A stretch of 10,671 bases of DNA, from the NCBI GenBank assembly GCA_041589565.1, contig JBFHVL010000113.1:1-10671 (forward strand), in the 5' to 3' direction. Below are positions 1 through 7,622 of this stretch, piece after piece. The position numbers were made by a program, and so were the translations under genes. Below the pieces are notes generated by a model. It searched no databases. It had not been told where the DNA came from and was given only the letters and a program-made list of their open reading frames with translations. How positions within the stretch are numbered: position 1 is the stretch's first letter; every line of letters begins with the position of its first letter. The stretch comes from Pleionea sp041589565. GTDB taxonomy: Bacteria > Pseudomonadota > Gammaproteobacteria > Enterobacterales > Kangiellaceae.

Positions 1-1
1 C

Positions 2-811
2 CAAAACGTAACTCCCTTATTAAAAGACACTGCGGCTGGTTCTTTTCAACAAGTATTCTATGCCGGAAGTGACGATGGAGTACTGGAAATTAAACTGGTT
101 GTTAAAAGTCCTACTTTTGAGCGAAGCCGAACACACGCCATTAATATTTACGGAAATCCTGTTCAGTCCGATCTCGAAATGTCTTTTGTGGAAAACGTTC
201 CTCACAAGGTGCACTTGAGAGTTACTGAAGACATCGTGGATCTGGACAGTCTAAAAGTCACCGGTGAAATAAAATATCCAGATCAAACCAGTCAGTTTTT
301 AGTGCTAGAGAACTGGCAACAGCCGGTGAGTTTTGAGGTCCGCCATTATCCTGAGGGTGGTCGATATCAGGTGTTGCTCTCGGCAGAGGGTAAAACTCCC
401 ACAGGCCGAGCCTTCGCCAGCGAGTTACCTCCTTTAGAATTTGAAGCCGAGGCATTGCCGGGTTATGGCCCTCCGGTCGAGGAAGAGCCTGTTGTTGAAG
501 TGCCTGTCCAGGAGCCGGAACCTGAGGCGGTTGAGCTTGAGGTTACCGAGCCCGAACAACAGGTCGAAGAAGAGCCTACACCGAAGCCAGAAACTAACGA
601 TGACGCCACAACAATGCAAAGTCCTGAGCAAGCTGAAGAGCCAATTAACTGGACCCTCTGGCTTTCCGTGGGTTTTGGCGCTAATCTGCTGCTAATTTTG
701 TTAGGTTGGTTTGTCTGGCGCACGATTAAAAAACGTTCCCATGCCAGCACAGAAGCATTAGCTCAGGAATTGTTCGATGAAAATGAATCAGAGGAGGCCA
801 GAAGCGAATGA
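2..811 (+). CDS. Membrane-anchored extracytoplasmic protein, 3' part (possible TIGR03503 family)
   Basis: The reading frame is open from base 2, so this is the last 269 codons of a longer gene. An ATG at 179 is internal and should not be taken as the start. The first ~150 visible residues are beta-rich with no obvious catalytic motif. A Pro/Glu-rich acidic linker follows (coded about 461-643), then one hydrophobic span from W to W (coded about 650-718), then a basic IKKR stop-transfer and a short acidic tail. By the positive-inside rule the main domain lies outside the inner membrane and the tail in the cytoplasm. This layout, and the YQVLLSAEGKTPTGR stretch, remind me of the gammaproteobacterial TIGR03503 family, whose function is unknown. 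That assignment is from memory and tentative. The stop overlaps the start of the next gene (ATGA at 808-811), implying translational coupling. Confidence 0.8.
   Translation, partial: QNVTPLLKDTAAGSFQQVFYAGSDDGVLEIKLVVKSPTFERSRTHAINIYGNPVQSDLEMSFVENVPHKVHLRVTEDIVDLDSLKVTGEIKYPDQTSQFLVLENWQQPVSFEVRHYPEGGRYQVLLSAEGKTPTGRAFASELPPLEFEAEALPGYGPPVEEEPVVEVPVQEPEPEAVELEVTEPEQQVEEEPTPKPETNDDATTMQSPEQAEEPINWTLWLSVGFGANLLLILLGWFVWRTIKKRSHASTEALAQELFDENESEEARSE
791..797 (+). promoter_or_regulatory. Strong ribosome binding site for the coiled-coil gene
   Basis: GAGGAGG lies 10 bases before the ATG at 808, inside the last codons of the upstream gene. It fixes the start of the downstream gene and supports reinitiation across the ATGA overlap. 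Confidence 0.8.
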
Positions 812-1656
812 ATGATTCATGGCTGACTTGGCTGCTTGTAGTGGAAATCGCATTTCCCTTTATTTTGCTATCTATCGTGCTTATCGCCATTCTTATTCGT
901 AATAAATCGCGTTACAAAGACGCGATGCGCGAACTGATTATTAATGTTAAAGATAACGAACCTGTCCGAATTGAGGCAACACAACGTTTTTTACATGAAA
1001 AACTTGGCTTAGCAGAAAGCGAGGTTGAAAAGTTGGCGAGCGATATCATTAAGGAGCGAAAGTTTTTTTTCCGTACCTTCGTAGCCAGCATTCTGAATAA
1101 AGATGTAGAAAACCTCGCTACGCTTGATGAAGAACTGAGTCGTATCACCGAAAAATATCATGCATTAACCCCCAACATTTCATCAACTGCTGCCGAGTCT
1201 GCTCCGGCCGATGTCGGTGGTGATACCAGCGCTCTGCAGAGTGAGCTGGAGTCCAAGCAGGCAGAGATTGAGCAATTAAACCAAGAAATGAAAGGCCTCA
1301 AACAGGAAGTTCATATTACGTTGACGACGCTTAACAATATTTTTGCCGAGTATTCTTCAATGTTCGGTGAAGAAGTTGCTCGCAAGGATATGTCTGTTGA
1401 ACAAATTTTAACGGCTATGGAAGCATTCTCAGGCACAAAAGGTGAGACCGAGAGTTCTCCTGAACCAGTCGATGTTTCAAAGTCAGCCGAAGAAACCGAA
1501 ACAGTCGATGATCTCGAACTGGAAGAGGCCAGTGAGGACGATACGTCGGCACTTGATAAGATGCCGCTGGAAGATGTGTCTGAATCTGAAGATGAGCCCA
1601 GTTGGGAAGACGCTTTTGATGAAAGTGGGGAGGAAATGACCAAAGAGCCGGATTAG
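808..1656 (+). CDS. Membrane-anchored coiled-coil protein with acidic C-terminal tail, function unknown
   Basis: 282 residues. The ATG at 808 overlaps the upstream stop and has a strong GAGGAGG ribosome site at 791-797, so the start is secure. Residues ~5-30 form one hydrophobic helix followed by RNKSR, which predicts a short periplasmic N-terminus and a cytoplasmic body. Residues ~35-120 are charged and helical. Residues ~141-182 look like a coiled coil (SALQSELESKQAEIEQLNQE and on). Residues ~211-282 are a Glu/Asp/Ser-rich low-complexity tail, probably disordered. I do not recognise a named family or an enzyme motif. The coupling to the preceding membrane protein suggests the two products act together at the inner membrane, possibly as an organising or adaptor pair. 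That role is inference only. Confidence 0.85.
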   Translation: MNDSWLTWLLVVEIAFPFILLSIVLIAILIRNKSRYKDAMRELIINVKDNEPVRIEATQRFLHEKLGLAESEVEKLASDIIKERKFFFRTFVASILNKDVENLATLDEELSRITEKYHALTPNISSTAAESAPADVGGDTSALQSELESKQAEIEQLNQEMKGLKQEVHITLTTLNNIFAEYSSMFGEEVARKDMSVEQILTAMEAFSGTKGETESSPEPVDVSKSAEETETVDDLELEEASEDDTSALDKMPLEDVSESEDEPSWEDAFDESGEEMTKEPD

Positions 1657-1676
1657 TCGAATATTTGGTCATTTTT
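1634..1676 (+). terminator. Candidate intrinsic terminator overlapping the end of the coiled-coil gene
   Basis: An 11-base perfect inverted repeat (AAATGACCAAA at 1634-1644, TTTGGTCATTT at 1664-1674) is followed by a short T run ending at 1676. The 5' arm is made of the last sense codons of the upstream gene, and the stop codon TAG (1654-1656) sits in the 19-base loop. The stem is AT-rich at both ends with a GACC/GGTC core, so it is weaker than a textbook terminator, but it is the only candidate before the tRNA promoter. Confidence 0.5.
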
Positions 1677-1759
1677 CACCATATTCTGAATGAGATTTAA
1701 TCGAACTGGTTGTCTTTTATCCGACTGATTTTTATCACTAATTTTTTTTAAAAAGTTTG

Positions 1760-1788
1760 TTGACACACCCTAAGCTGAACCGTATTAT
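1760..1788 (+). promoter_or_regulatory. Sigma-70 promoter of tRNA-Asp with GC-rich discriminator
   Basis: A perfect -35 box TTGACA (1760-1765) and a -10 box TATTAT (1783-1788) are separated by exactly 17 bases. The stretch before it (about 1729-1759) is nearly pure A/T and could act as an UP element. The bases after the -10, AGCGCCC, form a GC-rich discriminator like those of stable-RNA promoters repressed by ppGpp/DksA. Transcription should start near 1795, about 23 bases before the mature tRNA. Confidence 0.88.
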
Positions 1789-1817
1789 AGCGCCCACCTC
1801 GCAAGGGGTACCTAAGC

Positions 1818-1894
1818 GGAGCGGTAGTTCAGCTGGTTAGAATACCGGCCTGTCACGCCGGGGGTCGCGGGTTCGAGTCCCGTCCGCTCCGCCA
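1818..1894 (+). tRNA. tRNA-Asp (anticodon GUC)
   Basis: A complete 77-base cloverleaf with encoded CCA. The acceptor arms GGAGCGG (1818-1824) and CCGCTCC (1884-1890) pair fully. The D arm is GTTC/GAAT. The anticodon stem CCGGC/GCCGG encloses CTGTCAC with anticodon GTC at 1852-1854. The T arm GCGGG/CCCGT encloses TTCGAGT. Discriminator G is at 1891 and CCA at 1892-1894. The anticodon and G discriminator fit aspartate. It stands alone with its own promoter. After it the sequence is T-rich (1895-1935), but I see no separate hairpin terminator and no duplicated tRNA 3' end that would mark an integrated element. Confidence 0.97.
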
Positions 1895-2002
1895 CTTTTC
1901 CTTTATATCCAAATTCCTTTTTTAAATATCCTTTATTGTAATTTCGCTGGTTATCGTGCATATTTCTGTAGCTAAAATGTATGCGGTGCGCTTGATATCT
2001 TG

Positions 2003-2032
2003 TTGATTTTGCGCGACTATTTAGCCTATAGA
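2003..2032 (+). promoter_or_regulatory. Possible promoter of the alpha/beta-hydrolase gene
   Basis: TTGATT (2003-2008) and TATAGA (2027-2032) are 18 bases apart, each matching four of six consensus positions. Transcription would start around 2039, giving a leader of about 18 bases. The ribosome site before the ATG at 2057 is a modest purine run, GAGCGAGAA. The assignment rests on spacing and partial matches only. Confidence 0.4.
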
Positions 2033-2056
2033 TATTTACACTAGAGCGAGAACATT

Positions 2057-2878
2057 ATGAAAAGACTAGCGGTCGCCATCATTCATGGAATGAGTACGGA
2101 AGATCAACATTTTTCTGTTGAGCTTAAGCATCGAATTGTTGAGGAATATGTTGCTGGTGGAGAAGGTCGTCTCGAAGATGATCTCATGTTCAAAGAAATC
2201 TACTGGGCGGATGCAATTAAAGACGAACTGTCTGAGTTTTATAGCAATATTAATTACAAAAATGACCTGGCCTATGAAAACACGCGAAAAATGTTTATCG
2301 ATTATTTAGGTTCGGGCTTAGCCTATCATGAAGGTTCGCGTCTTTATTCTAAGGTTCAAAATCGAGTCGCGGATTCATTACGTGAATTTGCTGGACATCG
2401 TCGTATCAATGAAGAAAAAACACCACTTGTTTTATTAGCGCATTCTTTTGGTTCGATCATAATGCAGGATTACATTCGCAATGCACGAAAAAATCCTGGC
2501 AATAAATCCAATTTCGAGGCCATGCGTAATTTGGTTGGCTTTGTAACCTTTGGTAGTCCTTTAGCTATTTACGTTCGTCATCATGAAGAGTTGCATCAAC
2601 CTGTCAAGGTTGCGGGCGATGCACTACCGGAAGATTTTGCAGAGCGCGCCCGGTGGTTAAATTTTTATGACAAAGACGATATTGTTGCTTATCCGCTTAA
2701 AGGAATTAACGAAGCATATAATGAAGCCGTCGCAGGTGATTATGAAATCAATGTTGGTAATCCAGCAACGTCGTGGAATCCAGCCTGTCACAATGGTTAT
2801 TGGGAAGACAAAGATTTCATTAAGCCAGTTGCAGGTTTCCTTGGCGATGTCTTGAAAAAGCACGAAATCTGGGATTAA
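2057..2878 (+). CDS. Alpha/beta-hydrolase fold serine hydrolase (lipase/esterase-like)
   Basis: 273 residues, no signal peptide, so probably cytoplasmic. Strand 1 runs into an HGM oxyanion-type motif at residues 10-12. The nucleophile elbow is AHSFG (128-132) with Ser130, so the first Gly of the usual GxSxG is Ala. FGSPL at 165-169 follows, as in lipase-like hydrolases. A DKDDIVAYPL stretch (205-214) supplies the likely acid residue, probably Asp207, and HNGYW (245-249) the likely catalytic His245. All three triad positions are therefore present in order, and the enzyme should be active. The substrate cannot be read from the sequence. The gene is monocistronic, between tRNA-Asp and a strong terminator, so its neighbours give no functional clue. 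Family-level confidence is high, specific function unknown. Confidence 0.9.
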   Translation: MKRLAVAIIHGMSTEDQHFSVELKHRIVEEYVAGGEGRLEDDLMFKEIYWADAIKDELSEFYSNINYKNDLAYENTRKMFIDYLGSGLAYHEGSRLYSKVQNRVADSLREFAGHRRINEEKTPLVLLAHSFGSIIMQDYIRNARKNPGNKSNFEAMRNLVGFVTFGSPLAIYVRHHEELHQPVKVAGDALPEDFAERARWLNFYDKDDIVAYPLKGINEAYNEAVAGDYEINVGNPATSWNPACHNGYWEDKDFIKPVAGFLGDVLKKHEIWD

Positions 2879-2889
2879 TCAGTAATTCA

Positions 2890-2934
2890 TAAAAAAGAGC
2901 CTGTTTGTCTTTGGCAAACAGGCTTTTCTCTTTT
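2890..2934 (+). terminator. Intrinsic terminator of the hydrolase gene
   Basis: A 9-base perfect stem GCCTGTTTG (2899-2907) / CAAACAGGC (2915-2923) with a 7-base loop is flanked by an A run before and TTTT plus a second T run after. The flanking A and T bases can extend the stem and would allow use in both directions. It begins about 12 bases after the stop codon. Confidence 0.93.
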
Positions 2935-2980
2935 AAGGGTGGTAAGTTAAACGATTGTTAATCAACTGCAGACATGCTCT

Positions 2981-2986
2981 TATAAT
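2981..2986 (+). promoter_or_regulatory. Probable -10 box of the hrpA promoter
   Basis: A perfect TATAAT lies 54 bases before the hrpA ATG and just after the upstream terminator. No good -35 box stands at 17 bases; TTGTTA (2955-2960) is 20 bases away. The start of transcription would be near 2993, with a leader of about 47 bases. Confidence 0.5.
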
Positions 2987-3039
2987 AGTCGTCGCTGAAC
3001 CCTTTAAAATTAGAAGTTGCAGAAGTTTAACCCGTCCTT

Positions 3040-6000
3040 ATGAATCAAGTTTTCCACTTCGATAGTCAATCATGCCTTACTAAGGATGTTGCTGCCTTAT
3101 TAGGCATCAAGCGTAAAATTCAGTATGCAAAGAAAAAGGGTGCTGAATATGAACATTTAGTTCAGAAACTTCAGGATCGACTAGAGAAGTCGCAGCAAAA
3201 GTTGCTTCAACGTCAGGAAAAAGCGCCTGAAGTAAATTTACCCTCTCAATTACCAATCAGTGAACGAAGTAACGATATTGCCAAAGCAATAATTGCTAAT
3301 CAGGTCGTTGTAATAGCGGGTGAAACCGGTAGTGGTAAAACGACTCAACTGCCAAAAATATGTTTGCAAGCTGGATTGGGAAGGCGAGGGCTCATTGGTC
3401 ATACCCAACCCAGACGAGTCGCTGCCACTTCGGTCGCGGCGCGTATTGCTGAAGAAATGAATTGTAATCTTGGTGAACAAGTGGGGGTATCGGTTCGTTT
3501 TCATGAAAAAACCTCCGATGACGGTTACATCAAATTGATGACCGACGGTATTCTCCTAGCTGAGATGCAAAAAGATCCTTATCTTAGTCAGTACGAAGTT
3601 ATTATTGTTGATGAAGCGCACGAACGTAGCATTAACATCGACTTTTTAATGGGGCTACTCAAAAGACTATTGAATAAGCGTAAAGATCTAAAGGTTATCA
3701 TCACATCCGCTACCATTGATTTGGAGCGCTTTTCGAAATTTTTTAACAATGCGCCAGTGATACAAGTCGAAGGCAGAACCTACCCTGTTGATTTACGTTA
3801 TTTACCCCCGGATCCTGATCTCATTCCTCATGGGGAAAATCCAGAACTCTGGCAAATTATGCAGGCGGTAGAAGAATCCTGCAAAGATGGTTTTGGTGAC
3901 ATTCTGATTTTTCTACCCGGTGAGGGGGAAATTCGTCAAACAGCAAAACAACTTCGACGCTTGAATTTATCACAAACTCATATTCTGCCGTTGTACGCTC
4001 GCTTGAGTATTGCTGAACAGCAAAAGGTGTTTAAATCAGTACAAGGTCGAAAAATTGTTCTGGCTACTAACGTAGCCGAAACGTCATTAACAGTTCCTGG
4101 AATTCGTTATGTGATTGATCCAGGTACAGCACGAATTTCTCGCTTTAGTATGCGTAGTAAAATTCAGCGATTACAGGTTGAGAAAATTTCTCAGGCAAGT
4201 GCGAATCAACGCGCTGGTCGTTGTGGTCGAGTGGCGTCGGGTATCTGCTTCAGGCTCTATTCTGAACAGGATTTTCAGCAACGTCCCGAATTTACCCTGC
4301 CAGAAATTAAACGAACCAATTTGGCATCAGTTATCTTACAGATGAAGCTAATGGGAATTGACGATCCGGAGCGCTTTCCTTTTATTGAGAATGCTGAACC
4401 AAAGCACTGGCGTGATGGTTTTACTTTACTCTTTGAGCTTGGTGCGCTTGATAAAGAGCAGAAGCTGACAGAATTAGGAAGAAAGGTTGCGAAATTGCCG
4501 ACCGATCCAAAGCTCGCGGCAATGATCTTTTCCGGTGTTCCTGCTTCAGTCAAAGAGATGCTGGTTATTGCTAGTTTGTACAGTGTTCGAGATCCTCGGG
4601 AAAGACCACATGATAAACTCCAAAAAGCTGATACATGCCATGCGCAATGGAATGATAAAAAATCGGACTTTATAACCTATCTAAACCTTTGGGCCGGATT
4701 GCATAAAAAACAAGAAGAATTAACGAACCGAGAATTTAAAGAGTTTTGTTACGATAATTTCATTAATTTTGCTGCCTGGCTGGAGTGGCGCAATACGTAT
4801 CGTCAACTTAAACAACTTGTGCAGCAACAAGGAATTCAAGTCAATAAAAGACCCGCGGACTACGAACAGATCCACAGGGCATTGATTCCTTCATTATTAA
4901 GCAACTTGCTAAACAGTACCACCGAAGCCCATTACCAAGGAGCTCGTAATACAAAGGTTTTTATTCATCCGTCGTCGGTGAACTTTAAAAATAAATCGCA
5001 ATGGATGTTGGCGGCAGAGCTCATGGACACGGGCAAACTTTATGCTCGAACTACAGCCCCAATTGAAGCGAGCTGGATTGAAGATGCTGCTGAGCATCTG
5101 GCAAAGGTTAATTACCTGGATCCTCATTGGCGCAAAAAGAAAGGTGAAGCAGCTGCTTATTTGCAAAAATCGGTTTTTGGTCTGATTTACGTTTCCGGGC
5201 GACTGGTAAGTTATGCAGATCAGGAACCTAAGTTGAGCCGTCAGTGGTTAATTGAAAAGGGACTCATCGACGGTGAGCTGAATACCAGAGCCCCGTTTCA
5301 TCAGGCAAATCAAAAGTTGTTACAGCAGTATAGGGAGGAAGAAGAGCGCCAACGTCGTACTGATATTTTAAAGAGCGAAGAAGAGTTGGTGGATTTTTTT
5401 GAATCTCGACTTCCGCATTGGATAACTAGCTCAAAACTATTGGAGCGTTGGCTTAAAAAGAATTGGAACAGTCACAATAAGCTCCTAACCTTATCGGAAA
5501 CTGATGTATTAAATCCGGCGGCGGAGCTGGACGAGTTTGCTTTTCCTAAAGCCTTGGTTATTAGAGGGAGCGAGCTACCTCTGGAGTATCGGTTTGAACC
5601 GGGGCATGAAGATGATGGGGTTTCCATATGTATTCCTTTACCAATGCTAAAACAGTTTCAGGCAACCGATTTTGACTGGTTGGTACCGGGTTTATTGCAA
5701 GAAAAAATACTTTGTTCCATTAAAGCTCTTCCTAAAAGCATTCGGAAAAATTTCATACCGGCTCCACAGTTTGCCGAAGCCTGCTTTGAGCGCTTGAAAG
5801 ACCACTGGGGACAGGGTGATTTTTTTCAGGAACTGGCAAACGCACTAAACCTAATAACTGGCGTTAGCGTGGATATAGAGCATTGGAAAAATATAGAGCT
5901 GCCTGCACACTTGCAACCTAACTTCAAAGTGTTTGGCGAAGCGAAGCCGCCTTTACGAAAAGGGCGTGACTTGGCCCAGTTACAAAAAACACTATCTGGA

Positions 6001-6948
6001 GAAGTTAAGCAAGCACTATCAAAAACAACCGCTTTAGACTCATTGGAAAATTCTGACACTAAGCAAATCAGTCAGACGAATAAAACATCGTATGAAATCA
6101 CCGAATGGATTTCAGGGAAAATTTATCCATTGGAAGTTGAAACGGGAAGTGGCAGACACAAAACGCGGATTCTTCAAGCATTATGCGATAAGCAGACACA
6201 CGTGCTACTGACCGGGTGTGAGTCTCGCTATAAAGCGGAGCTTATCCATCAGCGAGGCGTTAGCAGACTTTTGTTACTGGCTCTGGATAAAAAGGTCAAA
6301 TACTTTCAGCGGTCGTGGCAACAACGCAAAGAGTTGTCGAAACTAGCTACTTTTATCCAGGGCTATCAACCTTTGGTTGATGAACTTGCTCTTGCAATTA
6401 CCAAACGGGCACTACCAGAGGTGCCGGTTGAAGAATACGCTCAGTTCCAAGGTCTCTATGAGCAACTCGACGCAACATTCAATGAAACCATGAATGATGG
6501 GTTAACTCTGCTACTTCAGTTATTAAAACAAACTCAACGAATCAGTAAGAAAGTATACGAAAAAGTCGAACCCAAATATTTGCAAAGTTATCTGGATATT
6601 AGACAGCAGCTTGATTTTTTGTGGCGAAAAGGAGCGATTTACGATTATGGCTTGGAGCGAATAGAGCAGTATGCCCGTTATTTACTGGCGCTCGATAAAC
6701 GGCTCGAACGAATGGAAATTAATTTTCCGCGCGAAGAACAGTCACTAAAACAATTTAAGTTTATCGAGAGTCGGGTTAATAAATTAACTGTTTCACCTCA
6801 TAATCGAGCCTATTCGGAAGCTTTAAACGAATTACACTGGATGTTGCAGGAGTATCGCATCTCCCTGTTTGCTCAGGGTATCAAAACAGCTTATCCAATT
6901 TCTGAAAAAAGAATTGAAAAACAGATAGATAGTCTAAAATACTTATAG
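3040..6948 (+). CDS. hrpA: ATP-dependent RNA helicase HrpA (DEAH box)
   Basis: 1302 residues, matching the ~1300 of E. coli HrpA, with recognisable similarity from end to end. Helicase motifs are all visible: Walker A GETGSGKT (94-101), Ia TQPRRVAA (122-129), DEAH (191-194), SAT (223-225), PLYARLS (317-323), motif V TNVAETSLTVPG (343-354) and motif VI QRAGRCGR (390-397). The winged-helix/HA2 and OB-fold regions follow, and then the long C-terminal HrpA-specific extension (DUF3418 type), ending in the family-typical YPISEKRI. In E. coli, HrpA unwinds RNA and is linked to fimbrial mRNA processing and rescue of collided ribosomes. The start is constrained by an in-frame TAA at 3028-3030, leaving ATG 3040 as the first start codon. 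It lacks a clear Shine-Dalgarno sequence; the nearest purine run, AGAAG, is 14 bases away. No convincing terminator follows. Confidence 0.98.
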   Translation: MNQVFHFDSQSCLTKDVAALLGIKRKIQYAKKKGAEYEHLVQKLQDRLEKSQQKLLQRQEKAPEVNLPSQLPISERSNDIAKAIIANQVVVIAGETGSGKTTQLPKICLQAGLGRRGLIGHTQPRRVAATSVAARIAEEMNCNLGEQVGVSVRFHEKTSDDGYIKLMTDGILLAEMQKDPYLSQYEVIIVDEAHERSINIDFLMGLLKRLLNKRKDLKVIITSATIDLERFSKFFNNAPVIQVEGRTYPVDLRYLPPDPDLIPHGENPELWQIMQAVEESCKDGFGDILIFLPGEGEIRQTAKQLRRLNLSQTHILPLYARLSIAEQQKVFKSVQGRKIVLATNVAETSLTVPGIRYVIDPGTARISRFSMRSKIQRLQVEKISQASANQRAGRCGRVASGICFRLYSEQDFQQRPEFTLPEIKRTNLASVILQMKLMGIDDPERFPFIENAEPKHWRDGFTLLFELGALDKEQKLTELGRKVAKLPTDPKLAAMIFSGVPASVKEMLVIASLYSVRDPRERPHDKLQKADTCHAQWNDKKSDFITYLNLWAGLHKKQEELTNREFKEFCYDNFINFAAWLEWRNTYRQLKQLVQQQGIQVNKRPADYEQIHRALIPSLLSNLLNSTTEAHYQGARNTKVFIHPSSVNFKNKSQWMLAAELMDTGKLYARTTAPIEASWIEDAAEHLAKVNYLDPHWRKKKGEAAAYLQKSVFGLIYVSGRLVSYADQEPKLSRQWLIEKGLIDGELNTRAPFHQANQKLLQQYREEEERQRRTDILKSEEELVDFFESRLPHWITSSKLLERWLKKNWNSHNKLLTLSETDVLNPAAELDEFAFPKALVIRGSELPLEYRFEPGHEDDGVSICIPLPMLKQFQATDFDWLVPGLLQEKILCSIKALPKSIRKNFIPAPQFAEACFERLKDHWGQGDFFQELANALNLITGVSVDIEHWKNIELPAHLQPNFKVFGEAKPPLRKGRDLAQLQKTLSGEVKQALSKTTALDSLENSDTKQISQTNKTSYEITEWISGKIYPLEVETGSGRHKTRILQALCDKQTHVLLTGCESRYKAELIHQRGVSRLLLLALDKKVKYFQRSWQQRKELSKLATFIQGYQPLVDELALAITKRALPEVPVEEYAQFQGLYEQLDATFNETMNDGLTLLLQLLKQTQRISKKVYEKVEPKYLQSYLDIRQQLDFLWRKGAIYDYGLERIEQYARYLLALDKRLERMEINFPREEQSLKQFKFIESRVNKLTVSPHNRAYSEALNELHWMLQEYRISLFAQGIKTAYPISEKRIEKQIDSLKYL

Positions 6949-7052
6949 ATTACTTTAAATTATTGATGTAACCAGGTTATTGCAATTTGTTGTTTGAATT
7001 GAGTTGGTTGGTCAAATTTTGTTAACTCCCTCGCATTTTCCTGCATCTCGAT

Positions 7053-7080
7053 TTGGCTAAATTATGATCTCTGCTAAACT
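7053..7080 (+). promoter_or_regulatory. Possible extended -10 promoter of the small exported-protein gene
   Basis: TTGGCT (7053-7058) and TAAACT (7075-7080) are 16 bases apart, and the -10 is preceded by TGC, giving a TGn extended element. Both boxes are partial matches. A start near 7087 would leave a leader of about 23 bases before ATG 7110. Confidence 0.35.
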
Positions 7081-7109
7081 TAACTTAGTAGTTAGTCAGT
7101 AGGTGTACT

Positions 7110-7595
7110 ATGAGTGCTTTGATTGATTTGTACAATGCATTCATAACAAGGAAAGTCGTGAGTGTTTTAGGTGTAATGTGGCTTTCTGTAACGTCGCTGT
7201 CGGTGATCGCGAATGATAATTCCTATTATAAAGTTCCTCTTATTAGTTCAACTCTGCACTCATCTCTGAGCTATTCGGATTTTAATTTTCCTGTAATTCA
7301 ATCTACGTCTTTGGCGTTGCCTTTAACTGAGCGCTTTGGTGTGGAGTACTCGGTAACCAAGCATCAAAATTATAGTGATTTAATGGCTTTGTCGATCACC
7401 AGCCAACAAGACGACAGCGATAAAAGTGCAAATCGTTACTCGTTTGCTCAGCCTATGGTGTTTCGCATAACGATTAAAGGCTACAGCTTATTTCAAACAG
7501 AAGACGGTGAAAATCATTTTTTTAGCTTTGACCGGACGCGTGAGCGAGAGTTAAGAAAGCCCAACCTGCTATTGTCGATTACGAAACACTTTTAG
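7110..7595 (+). CDS. Small probable exported protein, function unknown
   Basis: 161 residues from ATG 7110, which has AGGTG at 7101-7105, close to the start. Residues ~16-34 form a hydrophobic h-region ending SVIA|ND, a plausible signal peptidase I site after Ala34. The mature part of about 127 residues is rich in Ser, Tyr and Phe and in short alternating hydrophobic stretches, suggesting beta structure. It has no Cys, so it is not a lipoprotein. It ends in Phe after LLLSITKHF, loosely like the C-terminal strand of outer-membrane barrels, but it is short for a barrel. An in-frame GTG at 7158 with AAGGAAAG at 7148-7155 is an alternative start that would give a more compact signal peptide. I recognise no family. 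It is followed by cysZ on the other strand after only 27 bases. Confidence 0.7.
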   Translation: MSALIDLYNAFITRKVVSVLGVMWLSVTSLSVIANDNSYYKVPLISSTLHSSLSYSDFNFPVIQSTSLALPLTERFGVEYSVTKHQNYSDLMALSITSQQDDSDKSANRYSFAQPMVFRITIKGYSLFQTEDGENHFFSFDRTRERELRKPNLLLSITKHF

Positions 7596-7622
7596 TCCTG
7601 TACGCTTAAATCGCGTCCTTTA

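Noticed and set aside
179..181. ATG at 179 as the start of the first gene
   Set aside because: The frame is open all the way to base 2 and the sequence upstream reads as a continuous folded domain, so the true start lies outside the window.
441..750. Open frames on both strands over the first gene's Pro/Glu-rich linker
   Set aside because: They are shadows of a repetitive low-complexity coding stretch, with no ribosome site and composition typical of out-of-frame reading.
1311..1643. Minus-strand frame rich in Ser
   Set aside because: It is the complement of the acidic Glu/Asp-rich tail of the plus-strand gene and has no start context.
1895..1940. TCCTTTAT repeated at 1899 and 1929 after the tRNA, as an attachment site or terminator
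   Set aside because: The repeats are short and AT-rich, do not copy the tRNA 3' end and form no hairpin.
6949..7020. Possible terminator after hrpA (for example AATTTG at 6984 with CAAATT at 7013, or TAACCAGGTTA at 6969-6979)
   Set aside because: The first stem is short and all A/T except one pair; the second has a one-base loop. Neither is convincing.
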